This document shows, in pieces, positions 1-12,140 of a stretch of DNA of 64,000 nucleotides. The stretch's first letter is position 1. The number at the start of each line of letters is the position of its first letter. Source of the stretch: Ptiloglossa arizonensis (Eukaryota; Arthropoda; Insecta; Hymenoptera; Colletidae); assembly GCF_051014685.1 (NCBI RefSeq), contig NW_027478790.1:186001-250000 (forward strand). Direction: 5' to 3'. The notes beneath the pieces were generated by a model. That model searched no databases. It saw nothing but the letters and a program-made list of their open reading frames with translations, and was not told the origin of the DNA. The translations under genes and the position numbers were made by a program.

Positions 1-1573
1 CGCGAACGGATTGACCAATCCGCAAAATTTCTGTTGCATCTGAAAGTAGAAACTCGCCCGATTACAACGGTACGTGTAGTTTTCCCCTAGGCCGTTCTAG
101 TTATTCGTTTCGAGCATCAGACTGCGAATATTTTGAGTTTCTCAAGCGTTTCTTATCTCCAAACTGCCATATCTCGCGAACGGATTGACCAATCCGCAAA
201 ATTTCTGTTGCATCTGAAAGTAGAAACTCGCCCGATTACAACGGTATGCCTACTTTCCCCTAGGCCGTACTAGTTACTCGTTTCGAGCATCAGAACTGCG
301 AAAATTTTGAGTTTCTCAAGCGTTTCTTACCTCCAAACTGCCATATCTCGCGAACGGATTGACCAATCCGCAAAATTTCTGTTGCATCTGAAAGTAGAAA
401 CTCGCCCGACTACAACGGTATGCGCACTTTTCCCCTTGGCCGTTCCAGTTACTCGTTTCGAGCATCAGAACTGCGAAAATTTTGAGTTTCTCAAGCGTTT
501 CTTATCTCCAAACAGCCATATATCGCGAACGGATTGATCAATCCGCAAAATTTCTGTTGCATCTGAAAGTAGAAACTCGCCCGATTACAACGGTATGCGC
601 ACTTTTCCCCTAGGCCGTTCTAGTTATTCGTTTCGAGCATCAGAACTGCGAAAGTTTTGAGTTTCTCAAGCGTTTCTTACCTCCAAACTGCCATATCTCG
701 CGAACGGATTGACCAATCCGCAAAATTTCTGTTGCATCTGAAAGTAGAAACTCGCCCGATTACAACGGTATGCGCACTTTTCCCCTAGGCCGTTCTAGTT
801 ATTCGTTTCAAGCATCAGAACTGCGCAAATTTTGAGTTTCTCAAGCGTTTCTTACCTTCAAACTGCCATATCTAGCGAACGGAACGATCAATCCGCAAAA
901 TTTCTGTTGCATCTGAAAGTAGACACTCGCCCGATTACAACGGTATGCGTACTTCTCCTCTAGGCCGTTCTAGTCATTCGTTTCGAGCATCAGAACTGCG
1001 AAAATTTCGAGTTTCTCAAGCGTTTCTTGCATCCAAACTGCCATATCTCGCGAACGGATTGACCGATCCGCAAAATTTCTGTTGCATCTGAAAGTAGAAA
1101 CTCGCCCGATTACAACGGTATGTGTAGTTTTCCCCTAGGCCGTTCCAGTTATTCGTTTCGAGCATCAGAACTGCGAAAATTTTGAGTTTCTCAAGCGTTT
1201 CTTACCTCCAAACTGCCATATCTCGCGAACGGATTGACCGATCCGCAAAGTTTCTGTTGCATCTGAAAGTAGACACTCGCCCGATTACAACGGTATGCGC
1301 ACTTTTCCCCTTGGCCGTTCTAGTTATTCGTTTCAAGCATCAGAACTGCGCAAATTTTGAGTTTCTCAAGCGTTTCTTACCTCCAAACTGCCATATCTCG
1401 CGAACGGATTGACCAATCCGCAAAATTTCTGTTGCATCTGAAAGTAGAAACTCGCCCGATTACAACGGTAGGTGTAGTTTTCCCCTAGGCCGTTCTAGTT
1501 ACTCGTTTCGAGCATCAGAACTGCGAAAATTTTGAGTTTCTCAAGCGTTTCTTACCTCCAAACTGCCATATCT
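1..1573 (+). repeat. 9-mer HOR unit, copy 1 (1,573 bp)
   Basis: Nine monomers in order: class b with gaatatt; tatgcctac with ccgtactag; gactac with ccttggccgttcc; gatcaatcc with atatcgcg; tatgcgcac class h; class g; gaccgatcc; gaccgatcc with agacactcg; class a. The same order restarts exactly 1,573 bp later at 1574, where class b and tatgcctac recur. Confidence 0.85.
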
Positions 1574-2865
1574 CGCGAACGGATTGACCAATCCGCAAAA
1601 TTTCTGTTGCATCTGAAAGTAGAAACTCGCCCGATTACAACGGTACGTGTAGTTTTCCCCTAGGCCGTTCTAGTTATTCGTTTCGAGCATCAGACTGCGA
1701 ATATTTTGAGTTTCTCAAGCGTTTCTTATCTCCAAACTGCCATATCTCGCGAACGGATTGACCAATCCGCAAAATTTCTGTTGCATCTGAAAGTAGAAAC
1801 TCGCCCGATTACAACGGTATGCCTACTTTCCCCTAGGCCGTACTAGTTACTCGTTTCGAGCATCAGAACTGCGAAAATTTTGAGTTTCTCAAGCGTTTCT
1901 TACCTCCAAACTGCCATATCTCGCGAACGGATTGACCAATCCGCAAAATTTCTGTTGCATCTGAAAGTAGAAACTCGCCCGACTACAACGGTATGCGCAC
2001 TTTTCCCCTTGGCCGTTCCAGTTACTCGTTTCGAGCATCAGAACTGCGAAAATTTTGAGTTTCTCAAGCGTTTCTTATCTCCAAACAGCCATATATCGCG
2101 AACGGATTGATCAATCCGCAAAATTTCTGTTGCATCTGAAAGTAGAAACTCGCCCGATTACAACGGTATGCGCACTTTTCCCCTAGGCCGTTCTAGTTAT
2201 TCGTTTCGAGCATCAGAACTGCGAAAGTTTTGAGTTTCTCAAGCGTTTCTTATCTGCAAACTGCCATATCTCGCGAACGGATTGATCAATCCGCAAAATT
2301 TCTGTTGCATCTGAAAGTAGAAACTCGCCCGATTACAACGGTATGCCCACTTTTCCCCTAGGCCGTTCTAGTTATTCGTTTCAAGCATCAGAACTGCGCA
2401 AATTTTGAGTTTCTCAAGCGTTTCTTACCTTCAAACTGCCATATCTCGCGAACGGAACGATCAATCCGCAAAATTTCTGTTGCATCTGAAAGTAGACACT
2501 CGCCCGATTACAACGGTATGCGTACTTCTCCTCTAGGCCGTTCTAGTCATTCGTTTCGAGCATCAGAACTGCGAAAATTTCGAGTTTCTCAAGCGTTTCT
2601 TGCATCCAAACTGCCATATCTCGCGAACGGATTGACCGATCCGCAAAATTTCTGTTGCATCTGAAGGTAGAAACTCGCCCGATTACAACGGTACGTGTAG
2701 TTTTCCCCTAGGCCGTTCTAGTTATTCGTTTCGAGCATCAGACTGCGAATATTTTGAGTTTCTCAAGCGTTTCTTATCTCCAAACTGCCATATCTCGCGA
2801 ACGGATTGACCAATCCGCAAAATTTCTGTTGCATCTGAAAGTAGAAACTCGCCCGATTACAACGG
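1574..2865 (+). repeat. 9-mer HOR unit, copy 2 (left part)
   Basis: Matches 1-1,120 at offset 1,573 with small changes (tatctgcaaac and tatgcccac in its fifth monomer). It matches 4720-6011 at offset 3,146 even further. After ~2,690 it departs from copy 1 by a second class b monomer with gaatatt. Confidence 0.8.
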
Positions 2866-3271
2866 TATGCCTACTTTCCCCTAGGCCGTTCCAGTTATTC
2901 GTTTCGAGCATCAGAACTGCGAAAATTTCGAGTTTCTCTAGCGTTTCTTACAGCCAAACTGCCATATCTCGCGAACGGATTGATCAATCCGCAAAATTTC
3001 TGTTGCATCTGAAAGTAGAAACTCGCCCGATTACAACGGTATGCGCACTTTTCCCCTAGGCGGTTCTAGTTATTCGTTTCGAGCATCAGAACTGCCAAAA
3101 TTTTGAGTTTCTCAAGCGTTTCTTACCTCCAAACTGCCATATCTCGCGAACGGATTGACCAATCCGCAAAATTTCTGTTGCATCTGAAAGTAGAAACTCG
3201 CCCGATTACAACGGTAGGTGTAGTTTTCCCCTAGGCCGTTCTAGTTATTCGTTTCGAGCATCAGAACTGCG

Positions 3272-4321
3272 AAAATATTGAGTTTCTCAAGCGTTTCTTA
3301 CCTCCAAACTGCCATATCTCGCGAACGGATTGACCAATCCGCAAAATTTCTGTTGCATCTGAAAGTAGAAACTCGCCCGATTACAACGGTATGCCCACTT
3401 TTCCCCTAGGCCGTTCTAGTTATTCGTTTCAAGCATCAGAACTGCGCAAATTTTGAGTTTCTCAAGCGTTTCTTACCTTCAAACTGCCATATCTCGCGAA
3501 CGGAACGATCAATCCGCAAAATTTCTGTTGCATCTGAAACTAGACACTCGCCCGATTACAACGGCATGCGTACTTCTCCCCTAGGCCGTTCTAGTCATTC
3601 GTTTCGAGCATCAGAACTGCGAAAATATTGAGTTTCTCAAGCGTTTCTTACCTCCAAACTGCCATATCTCGCGAACGGATTGACCAATCCGCAAAATTTC
3701 TGTTGCATCTGAAAGTAGAAACTCGCCCGATTACAACGGTATGCCCACTTTTCCCCTAGGCCGTTCTAGTTATTCGTTTCAAGCATCAGAACTGCGCAAA
3801 TTTTGAGTTTCTCAAGCGTTTCTTACCTTCAAACTGCCATATCTCGCGAACGGAACGATCAATCCGCAAAATTTCTGTTGCATCTGAAACTAGACACTCG
3901 CCCGATTACAACGGCATGCGTACTTCTCCTCTAGGCCGTTCTAGTCATTCGTTTCGAGCATCAGAACTGCGAAAATATTGAGTTTCTCAAGCGTTTCTTA
4001 CCTCCAAACTGCCATATCTCGCGAACGGATTGACCAATCCGCAAAATTTCTGTTGCATCTGAAAGTAGAAACTCGCCCGATTACAACGGTATGCCCACTT
4101 TTCCCCTAGGCCGTTCTAGTTATTCGTTTCAAGCATCAGAACTGCGCAAATTTTGAGTTTCTCAAGCGTTTCTTACCTTCAAACTGCCATATCTCGCGAA
4201 CGGAACGATCAATCCGCAAAATTTCTGTTGCATCTGAAACTAGACACTCGCCCGATTACAACGGCATGCGTACTTCTCCTCTAGGCCGTTCTAGTCATTC
4301 GTTTCGAGCATCAGAACTGCG
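3272..4321 (+). repeat. 350-bp dimer in three tandem copies
   Basis: The rare text gaaaatattgag starts a dimer at 3272, 3622 and 3972 (spacing 350). Each dimer holds a tatgcccac class h monomer followed by a class g monomer with ctgaaactagacac and ggcatgcgtac. The ggcatgcg and gaaactag variants are shared by all three, so the expansion came after those mutations. Confidence 0.9.
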
Positions 4322-5417
4322 AAAATTTCGAGTTTCTCAAGCGTTTCTTGCATCCAAACTGCCATATCTCGCGAACGGATTGACCGATCCGCAAAATTTC
4401 TGTTGCATCTGAAAGTAGAAACTCGCCCGATTACAACGGTATCCCCACTTTTCCCCTAGGCCGTTCTAGTTATTCGTTTCAAGCATCAGAACTGCGCAAA
4501 TTTTGAGTTTCTCAAGCGTTTCTTACCTTCAAACTGCCATATCTCGCGAACGGATTGACCAATCCGCAAAATTTCTGTTGCATCTGAAAGTAGAAACTCG
4601 CCCGATTACAACGGTAGGTGTAGTTTTCCCCTAGGCCGTTCTAGTTACTCGTTTCGAGCATCAGAACTGCGAAAATTTTGAGTTTCTCAAGCGTTTCTTA
4701 CCTCCAAACTGCCATATCTCGCGAACGGATTGACCAATCCGCAAAATTTCTGTTGCATCTGAAAGTAGAAACTCGCCCGATTACAACGGTACGTGTAGTT
4801 TTCCCCTAGGCCGTTCTAGTTATTCGTTTCGAGCATCAGACTGCGAATATTTTGAGTTTCTCAAGCGTTTCTTATCTCCAAACTGCCATATCTCGCGAAC
4901 GGATTGACCAATCCGCAAAATTTCTGTTGCATCTGAAAGTAGAAACTCGCCCGATTACAACGGTATGCCTACTTTCCCCTAGGCCGTACTAGTTACTCGT
5001 TTCGAGCATCAGAACTGCGAAAATTTTGAGTTTCTCAAGCGTTTCTTACCTCCAAACTGCCATATCTCGCGAACGGATTGACCAATCCGCAAAATTTCTG
5101 TTGCATCTGAAAGTAGAAACTCGCCCGACTACAACGGTATGCGCACTTTTCCCCTTGGCCGTTCCAGTTACTCGTTTCGAGCATCAGAACTGCGAAAATT
5201 TTGAGTTTCTCAAGCGTTTCTTATCTCCAAACAGCCATATATCGCGAACGGATTGATCAATCCGCAAAATTTCTGTTGCATCTGAAAGTAGAAACTCGCC
5301 CGATTACAACGGTATGCGCACTTTTCCCCTAGGCCGTTCTAGTTATTCGTTTCGAGCATCAGAACTGCGAAAGTTTTGAGTTTCTCAAGCGTTTCTTATC
5401 TGCAAACTGCCATATCT

Positions 5418-5592
5418 CGCGAACGGATTGATCAATCCGCAAAATTTCTGTTGCATCTGAAAGTAGAAACTCGCCCGATTACAACGGTATGCCCACTTTT
5501 CCCCTAGGCCGTTCTAGTTATTCGTTTCAAGCATCAGAACTGCGCAAATTTTGAGTTTCTCAAGCGTTTCTTACCTTCAAACTGCCATATCT
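5418..5592 (+). repeat. Reference monomer, class h (caagcatcag / gcgcaaa), left domain only
   Basis: Carries cgtttcaagcatcag and ctgcgcaaattttgag; the variable segment is tatgcccac, tatgcgcac or tatccccac. Common from 0.8 to 15.7 kb and not noticed afterwards. It usually precedes class g or a gaccgatcc monomer. Confidence 0.87.
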
Positions 5593-5767
5593 CGCGAACG
5601 GAACGATCAATCCGCAAAATTTCTGTTGCATCTGAAAGTAGACACTCGCCCGATTACAACGGTATGCGTACTTCTCCTCTAGGCCGTTCTAGTCATTCGT
5701 TTCGAGCATCAGAACTGCGAAAATTTCGAGTTTCTCAAGTGTTTCTTGCATCCAAACTGCCATATCT
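5593..5767 (+). repeat. Reference monomer, class g (aacgatc / agacactcg), left domain only
   Basis: The dyad is altered to cggaacgatcaatccg. It also carries gtagacactcg, tatgcgtacttctcc, ctctagg and tagtcattcg. Seen near 0.87, 2.45, 3.49, 3.85, 4.20, 5.59, 7.0 and 8.93 kb, and not noticed right of 9.2 kb. Confidence 0.87.
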
Positions 5768-6011
5768 CGCGAACGGATTGACCGATCCACAAAATTTCTG
5801 TTGCATCTGAAAGTAGAAACTCGCCCGATTACAACGGTACGTGTAGTTTTCCCCTAGGCCGTTCTAGTTATTCGTTTCGAGCATCAGACTGCGAATATTT
5901 TGAGTTTCTCAAGCGTTTCTTATCTCCAAACTGCCATATCTCGCGAACGGATTGACCAATCCGCAAAATTTCTGTTGCATCTGAAAGTAGAAACTCGCCC
6001 GATTACAACGG

Positions 6012-9000
6012 TAGGTGTAGTTTTCCCCTAGGCCGTTCCAGTTATTCGTTTCGAGCATCAGAACTGCGAAAATTTTGAGTTTCTCAAGCGTTTCTTACCT
6101 CCAAACTACCATATCTCGCGAACGGATTGACCAATCCGCAAAATTTCCATTGCATCTGAAAGTAGAAACTCGCCCGATTACAACGGTAGGTGTAGTTTTC
6201 CCCTAGGCCGTTCTAGTTATTCGTTTCGAGCATCAGAACTGCGAAAATTTTGAGTTTCTCAAGCGTTTCTTACTTCCAAACTGCCACATCTCGCGAACGG
6301 ATCGACCAATCCGCAAAATTTCTGTTGCATCTGAAAGTAGAAACTCGCCCGATTACAACGGTATGTGTAGTTTTCCCCTAGGCGGTTCTAGTTATTCGTT
6401 TCGAGCATCAGAACTGCGAAAATTTTGTGTTTCTCAAGCGTTTCTTGCATCCAAACTGCCATATCTCGCGAACGGATTGACCGATCCGCAAAATTTCTGT
6501 TGCATCTGAAAGTAGAAACTCGCCCGATTACAACGGTATGCCCACTTTTCCCTTAGGCCGTCCTAGTTATTCGTTTCAAGCATCAGAACTGCGAAAATTT
6601 TGAGTTTCTCAAGCGTTTCTTACATCCAAACGGCCATATCTCGCGAACGGATTGACCAATCCGCAAAATTTCTGTTGCTTCTGAAAGTAGAAACTCGCCC
6701 GATTACAACGGTATGCGTACTTCTCCCCTAGGCCGTTCTAGTCATTCGTTTCGAGCATCAGAACTGCGAAAATATTGAGTTTCTCAAGCGTTTCTTACCT
6801 CCAAACTGCCATATCTCGCGAACGGATTGACCAATCCGCAAAATTTCTGTTGCATCTGAAAGTAGAAACTCGCCCGATTACAACGGTATGCCCACCTTTC
6901 CCCTAGGCCGTTCTAGTTATTCGTTTCAAGCATCAGAACTGCGCAAATTTTGAGTTTCTCAAGCGTTTCTTACCTTCAAACTGCCATATCTCGCGAACGG
7001 AACGATCAATCCGCAAAATTTCTGTTGCATCTGAAACTAGACACTCGCCCGATTACAACGGTATGCGTACTTCTCCTCTAGGCCGTTCTAGTCATTCGTT
7101 TCGAGCATCAGAACTGCGAAAATTTCAAGTTTCTCAAGCGTTTCTTGCATCCAAACTGCCATATCTCGAGAACGGATTGACCGATCCGCAAAATTTCTGT
7201 TGCATCTGAAAGTAGAAACTCGCCCGATTACAACGGTATCCCCACTTTTCCCCTAGGCCGTTCTAGTTATTCGTTTCAAGCATCAGAACTGCGCAAATTT
7301 TGAGTTTCTCAAGCGTTTCTTACCTTCAAACTGCCATATCTCGCGAACGGATTGACCGATCCGCAAAATTTCTGTTGCATCTGAAAGTAGAAACTCGCCC
7401 GACTACAACGGTATGCGCACTTTTCCCCTTGGCCGTTCTAGTTATTCGTTTCAAGCATCAGAACTGCGCAAATTTTGAGTTTCTCAAGCGTTTCTTACCT
7501 CCAAACTGCCATATCTCGCGTACGGATTGATCAATCCGCAAAATTTCTGTTGCATCTGAAAGTAGAAACTCGCCCGATTACAACGGTAGGTGTAGTTTTC
7601 CCCTAGGCCGTTCTAGTTACTCGTTTCGAGCATCAGAACTGCGAAAATTTTGAGTTTCTCAAGCGTTTCTTACCTCCAAACTGCCATATCTCGCGAACGG
7701 ATTGAACAATCCGCAAAATTTCTGTTGCATCTGAAAGTAGAAACTCGCCCGATTACAACGGTACGTGTAGTTTTCCCCTAGGCCGTTCTAGTTATTCGTT
7801 TCGAGCATCAGACTGCGAATATTTTGAGTTTCTCAAGCGTTTCTTATCTCCAAACTGCCACATCTCGCGAACGGATTGACCAATCCGCAAAATTTCTGTT
7901 GCATCTGAAAGTAGAAACTCGCCCGATTACAACGGTATGCCTACTTTCCCCTAGGCCGTACTAGTTACTCGTTTCGAGCATCAGAACTGCGAAAATTTTG
8001 AGTTTCTCAAGCGTTTCTTACCTCCAAACTGCCATATCTCGCGAACGGATTGACCAATCCGCAAAATTTCTGTTGCATCTGAAAGTAGAAACTCGCCCGA
8101 CTACAACTGTATGCGCACTTTTCCCCTAGGCCGTTCTAGTTATTCGTTTCAAGCATCAGAACTGCGCAAATTTTGAGTTTCTCAAGCGTTTCTTACCTCC
8201 AAACTGCCATATCTCGCGAACGGATTGACCAATCCGCAAAATTTCTGTTGCATCTGAAAGTAGAAACTCGCCCGATTACAACGGTAGGTGTAGTTTTCCC
8301 CTAGGCCGTTCTGGTTACTCGTTTCGAGGATCAGAACTGCGAAAATTTTGAGTTTCTCAAGCGTTTCTTACCTCCAAACTGCCATCTCTCGCGAACGGAT
8401 TGACCAATCCGCAAAATTTCTGTTGCATCTGAAAGTAGAAACTCGCGCGATTACAACGGTACGTGTAGTTTTCCCCTAGGCCGTTCTAGTTATTCGTTTC
8501 GAGCATCAGAACTGCGAAAATTTCGAGTTTCTCAAGCGTTTCTTGCATCCAAACTGCCATATCTCGCGAACGGATTGACCAATCCGCAAAATTTCTGTTG
8601 CATCTGAAAGTAGAAACTCGCCCGATTACAACGGTGTGTGTAGTTTTCCCCTAGGCCGTTCCAGTTATTCGTTTCGAGCATCAGAACTGCGAAAATTTTG
8701 AGTTTCTCAAGCGTTTCTTACCTCCAAACTGCCATATCTCGCGAACGGATTGACCAATCCGCAAAATTTCTGTTGCATCTGAAAGTAGAAACTCGCCCGA
8801 TTACAACGGTATGCGCACTTTTCCCCTAGGCCGTTCTAGTTATTCGTTTCAAGCATCAGAACTGCGCAAATTTTGAGTTTCTCAAGCGTTTCTTACCTTC
8901 AAACTGCCATATCTAGCGAACGGAACGATCAATCCGCAAAATTTCTGTTGCATCTGAAAGTAGACACTCGCCCGATTACAACGGTATGCGTACTTCTCCT

Positions 9001-9694
9001 CTAGGCCGTTCTAGTCATTCGTTTCGAGCATCAGAACTGCGAAAATTTCGAGTTTCTCAAGCGTTTCTTGCATCCAAACTGCCATATCTCGCGAACGGAT
9101 TGACCGATCCGCAAAATTTCTGTTGCATCTGAAAGTAGAAACTCGCCCGATTACAACGGTATGCGTACTTTCCCCTAGGCCGTACTAGTTACTCGTTTCG
9201 AGCATCAGAACTGCGAAAATTTTGAGTTTCTCAAGCGTTTCTTATTTGCAAACTGCCATATCTCGCGAACGGATTGATCAATCCGCAAAATTTCTGTTGC
9301 ATCTGAAAGTAGAAACTCGCCCGATTACAACGGTATGCGCACTTTTCCCCTAGGCCGTTCTAGTTATTCGTTTCGAGCATCAGAACGGCGAAAATTTTGA
9401 GTTTCTCAAGCGTTTCTTGCATCCAAACTGCCATATCTCGCGAACGGATTGACCGATCCGCAAAATTTCTGTTGCATCTGAAAGTAGAAACTCGCCCGAT
9501 TACAACGGTATCCCCACTTTTCCCCTAGGCCGTTCTAGTTATTCGTTTCAAGCATCAGAACTGCGCAAATTTTGAGTTTCTCAAGCGTTTCTTTCCTTCA
9601 AACTGCCATATCTCGCGAATGGATTGACCGATCCGCAAAATTTCTGTTGCATCTGAAAGTAGAAACTCGCCCGACTACAACGGTATGCGCACTT
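6012..9694 (+). repeat. Mixed left-domain stretch without a clean HOR period
   Basis: About 21 monomers of left-domain classes in irregular order. It contains a fourth dispersed copy of the gaaaatattgag dimer (6769-7118), fragments of the 9-mer order (class a, b, tatgcctac at ~7.58-8.1 kb), and two gaccgatcc / tatccccac / gactac triplets ending near 7.53 and 9.80 kb. I see no non-satellite sequence. Confidence 0.75.
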
Positions 9695-12140
9695 TTCCCC
9701 TTGGCCGTTCCAGTTATTCGTTTCAAGCATCAGAACTGCGCAAATTTTGAGTTTCTCAAGCGTTTCTTACCTCCAAACTACCATATCTCGCGAACGGATT
9801 GACCAATCCGCAAAATTTCTATTGCATCCGAAAGTAGAAACTCGCCCGATTACAACGGTAGGTGTAGTTTTCCCCTAGGCCGTTCTAGTTACTCGTTTCG
9901 AGCATCAGAACTGCGAAAATTTTGAGTTTCTCAAGCGTTTCTTACCTCCAAACTGCCATATCTCGCGAACGGATTGACCAATCCGCAAAATTTCTGTTGC
10001 ATCTGAAAGTAGAAACTCGCCCGATTACAACGGTACGTGTAGTTTTCCCCTAGGCCGTTCTAGTTATTCGTTTCGAGCATCAGACTGCGAATATTTTGAG
10101 TTTCTCAAGCGTTTCTTATCTCCAAACTGCCATATCTCGCGAACGGATTGACCAATCCGCAAAATTTCTGTTGCATCTGAATGTAGAAACTCGCCCGATT
10201 ACAACGGTATGCCTACTTTCCCCTAGGCCGTACTAGTTACTCGTTTCGAGAATCAGAACTGCGAAAATTTTGAGTTTCTCAAGCGTTTCTTACCTCCAAA
10301 CTGCCATATCTGGCGAACGGATTGACCAATCCGCAAAATTTCTGTTGCATCTGAAAGTAGAAACTCGCCCGATTACAACGGTAGGTGTAGTTTTCCCCTA
10401 GGCCGTTCTAGTTACTCGTTTCGAGCATCAGAACTGCGAAAATTTTGAGTTTCTCAAGCGTTTCTTACCTCCAAACTGCATATCTCGCGAACGGATTGAC
10501 CAATCCGCAAAATTTCTGTTGCATCTGAAAGTAGAAACTCGCCCGATTACAACGGTATGCCTACTTTCCCCTAGGCCGTACTAGTTACTCGTTTCGAGCA
10601 TCAGAACTGCGAAAATTTTGAGTTTCTCAAGCGTTTCTTATTTCCAAACAGCCATATCTCGCGAACGGATTGATCAATCCGCAAAATTTCTGTTGCATCT
10701 GAAAGTAGAAACTCGCCCGATTACAACGGTATGCGCACTTTTCCCCTAGGCCGTTCTAGTTATTCGTTTCGAGCATCAGAACTGCGAAAGTTTTGAGTTT
10801 CTCAAGCGTTTCTTATTTGCAAACTGCCATATCTCGCGAACGGATTGATCAATCCGCAAAATTTCTGTTGCATCTGAAAGTAGAAACTCGCCCGATTACA
10901 ACGGTAGGTGTAGTTTTCCCCTAGGCCGTTCTAGTTATTCGTTTCGAGCATCAGAACTGCCAAAATTTTGAGTTTCTCAAGCGTTTCTTACCTCCAAACT
11001 GCCATATCTCGCGAACGGATTGACCAATCCGCAAAATTTCTGTTGCATCTGAAAGTAGAAACTCGCCCGATTACAACGGTATGCGCACTTTTCCCCTAGG
11101 CCGTTCTAGTTATTCGTTTCGAGCATCAGAACGGCGAAAATTTTGAGTTTCTCAAGCGTTTCTTACCTCCAAACTGCCATATCTCGCGAACGGATTGACC
11201 AATCCGCAAAATTTCTGTTGCATCTGAAAGTAGAAACTCGCCCGACTACAACGGTATGCGCACTTTTCCCCTTGGCCGTTCAAGTTATTCGTTTCAAGCA
11301 TCAGAACTGCGCAAATTTTGAGTTTCTCAAGCGTTTCTTACCTCCAAACTACCATATCTCGCGAACGGATTGACCAATCCGCAAAATTTCTATTGCATCT
11401 GAAAGTAGAAACTCGCCCGATTACAACGGTAGGTGTAGTTTTCCCCTAGGCCGTTCTAGTTATTCGTTTCGAGCATCAGAACTGCCAAAATTTTGAGTTT
11501 CTCAAGCGTTTCTTACCTCCAAACTGCCATATCTCGCGAACGGATTGACCAATCCGCAAAATTTCTGTTGCATCTGAAAGTAGAAACTCGCCCGATTACA
11601 ACGGTATGCGCACTTTTCCCCTAGGCCGTTCTAGTTATTCGTTTCGAGCATCAGAACGGCGAAAATTTTGAGTTTCTCAAGCGTTTCTTACCTCCAAACT
11701 GCCATATCTCGCGAACGGATTGACCAATCCGCAAAATTTCTATTGCATCTGAAAGTAGAAACTCGCCCGATTACAACGGTACGTGTAGTTTTCCCCTAGG
11801 TCGTACTAGTTACTCGTTTCGAGCATCAGAACTGCGAAAATTTTGAGTTTCTCAAGCGTTTCTTACATCCAAACTGCCATATCTCGCGAACGGATTGACC
11901 AATCCGCAAAGTTTCTGTTGCATCTGAAAGTAGACACTCGCCCGATTACAACGGTATGCGCACTTTTCCCCTAGGCCGTTCTAGTTATTCGTTTCGAACA
12001 TCAGAACGGCGAAAATTTTGAGTTTCTCAAGCGTTTCTTGCATCCAAACTGCCATATCTCGCGAACGGATTGACCGATCCGCAAAATTTCTGTTGCATCT
12101 GAAAGTAGAAACTCGCCCGATTACAACGGTATCCCCACTT
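9695..12140 (+). repeat. 14-mer HOR unit, copy 1 (2,446 bp)
   Basis: Matches the next 2,446 bp nearly base for base, including rare shared marks: catccgaaag, ctgaatgtag, cgagaatcag, ctggcgaac, a one-base loss giving ctgcatatc (10,476-10,484), ccgttcaag, and gaacatcagaacggcg. Boundaries are approximate because phase within an HOR is arbitrary. Confidence 0.87.

Larger units (their letters stand above)
4720..6011 (+). repeat. 9-mer HOR unit, copy 3 (left part)
   Basis: Corresponds to 1574-2865 at offset 3,146 (two 9-mer lengths). The monomer order class b, tatgcctac, gactac, gatcaatcc, tatgcccac, class g, gaccgatcc is kept. Private changes include caagtgtttc near 5,737 and ccgatccac near 5,786. 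Confidence 0.8.
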
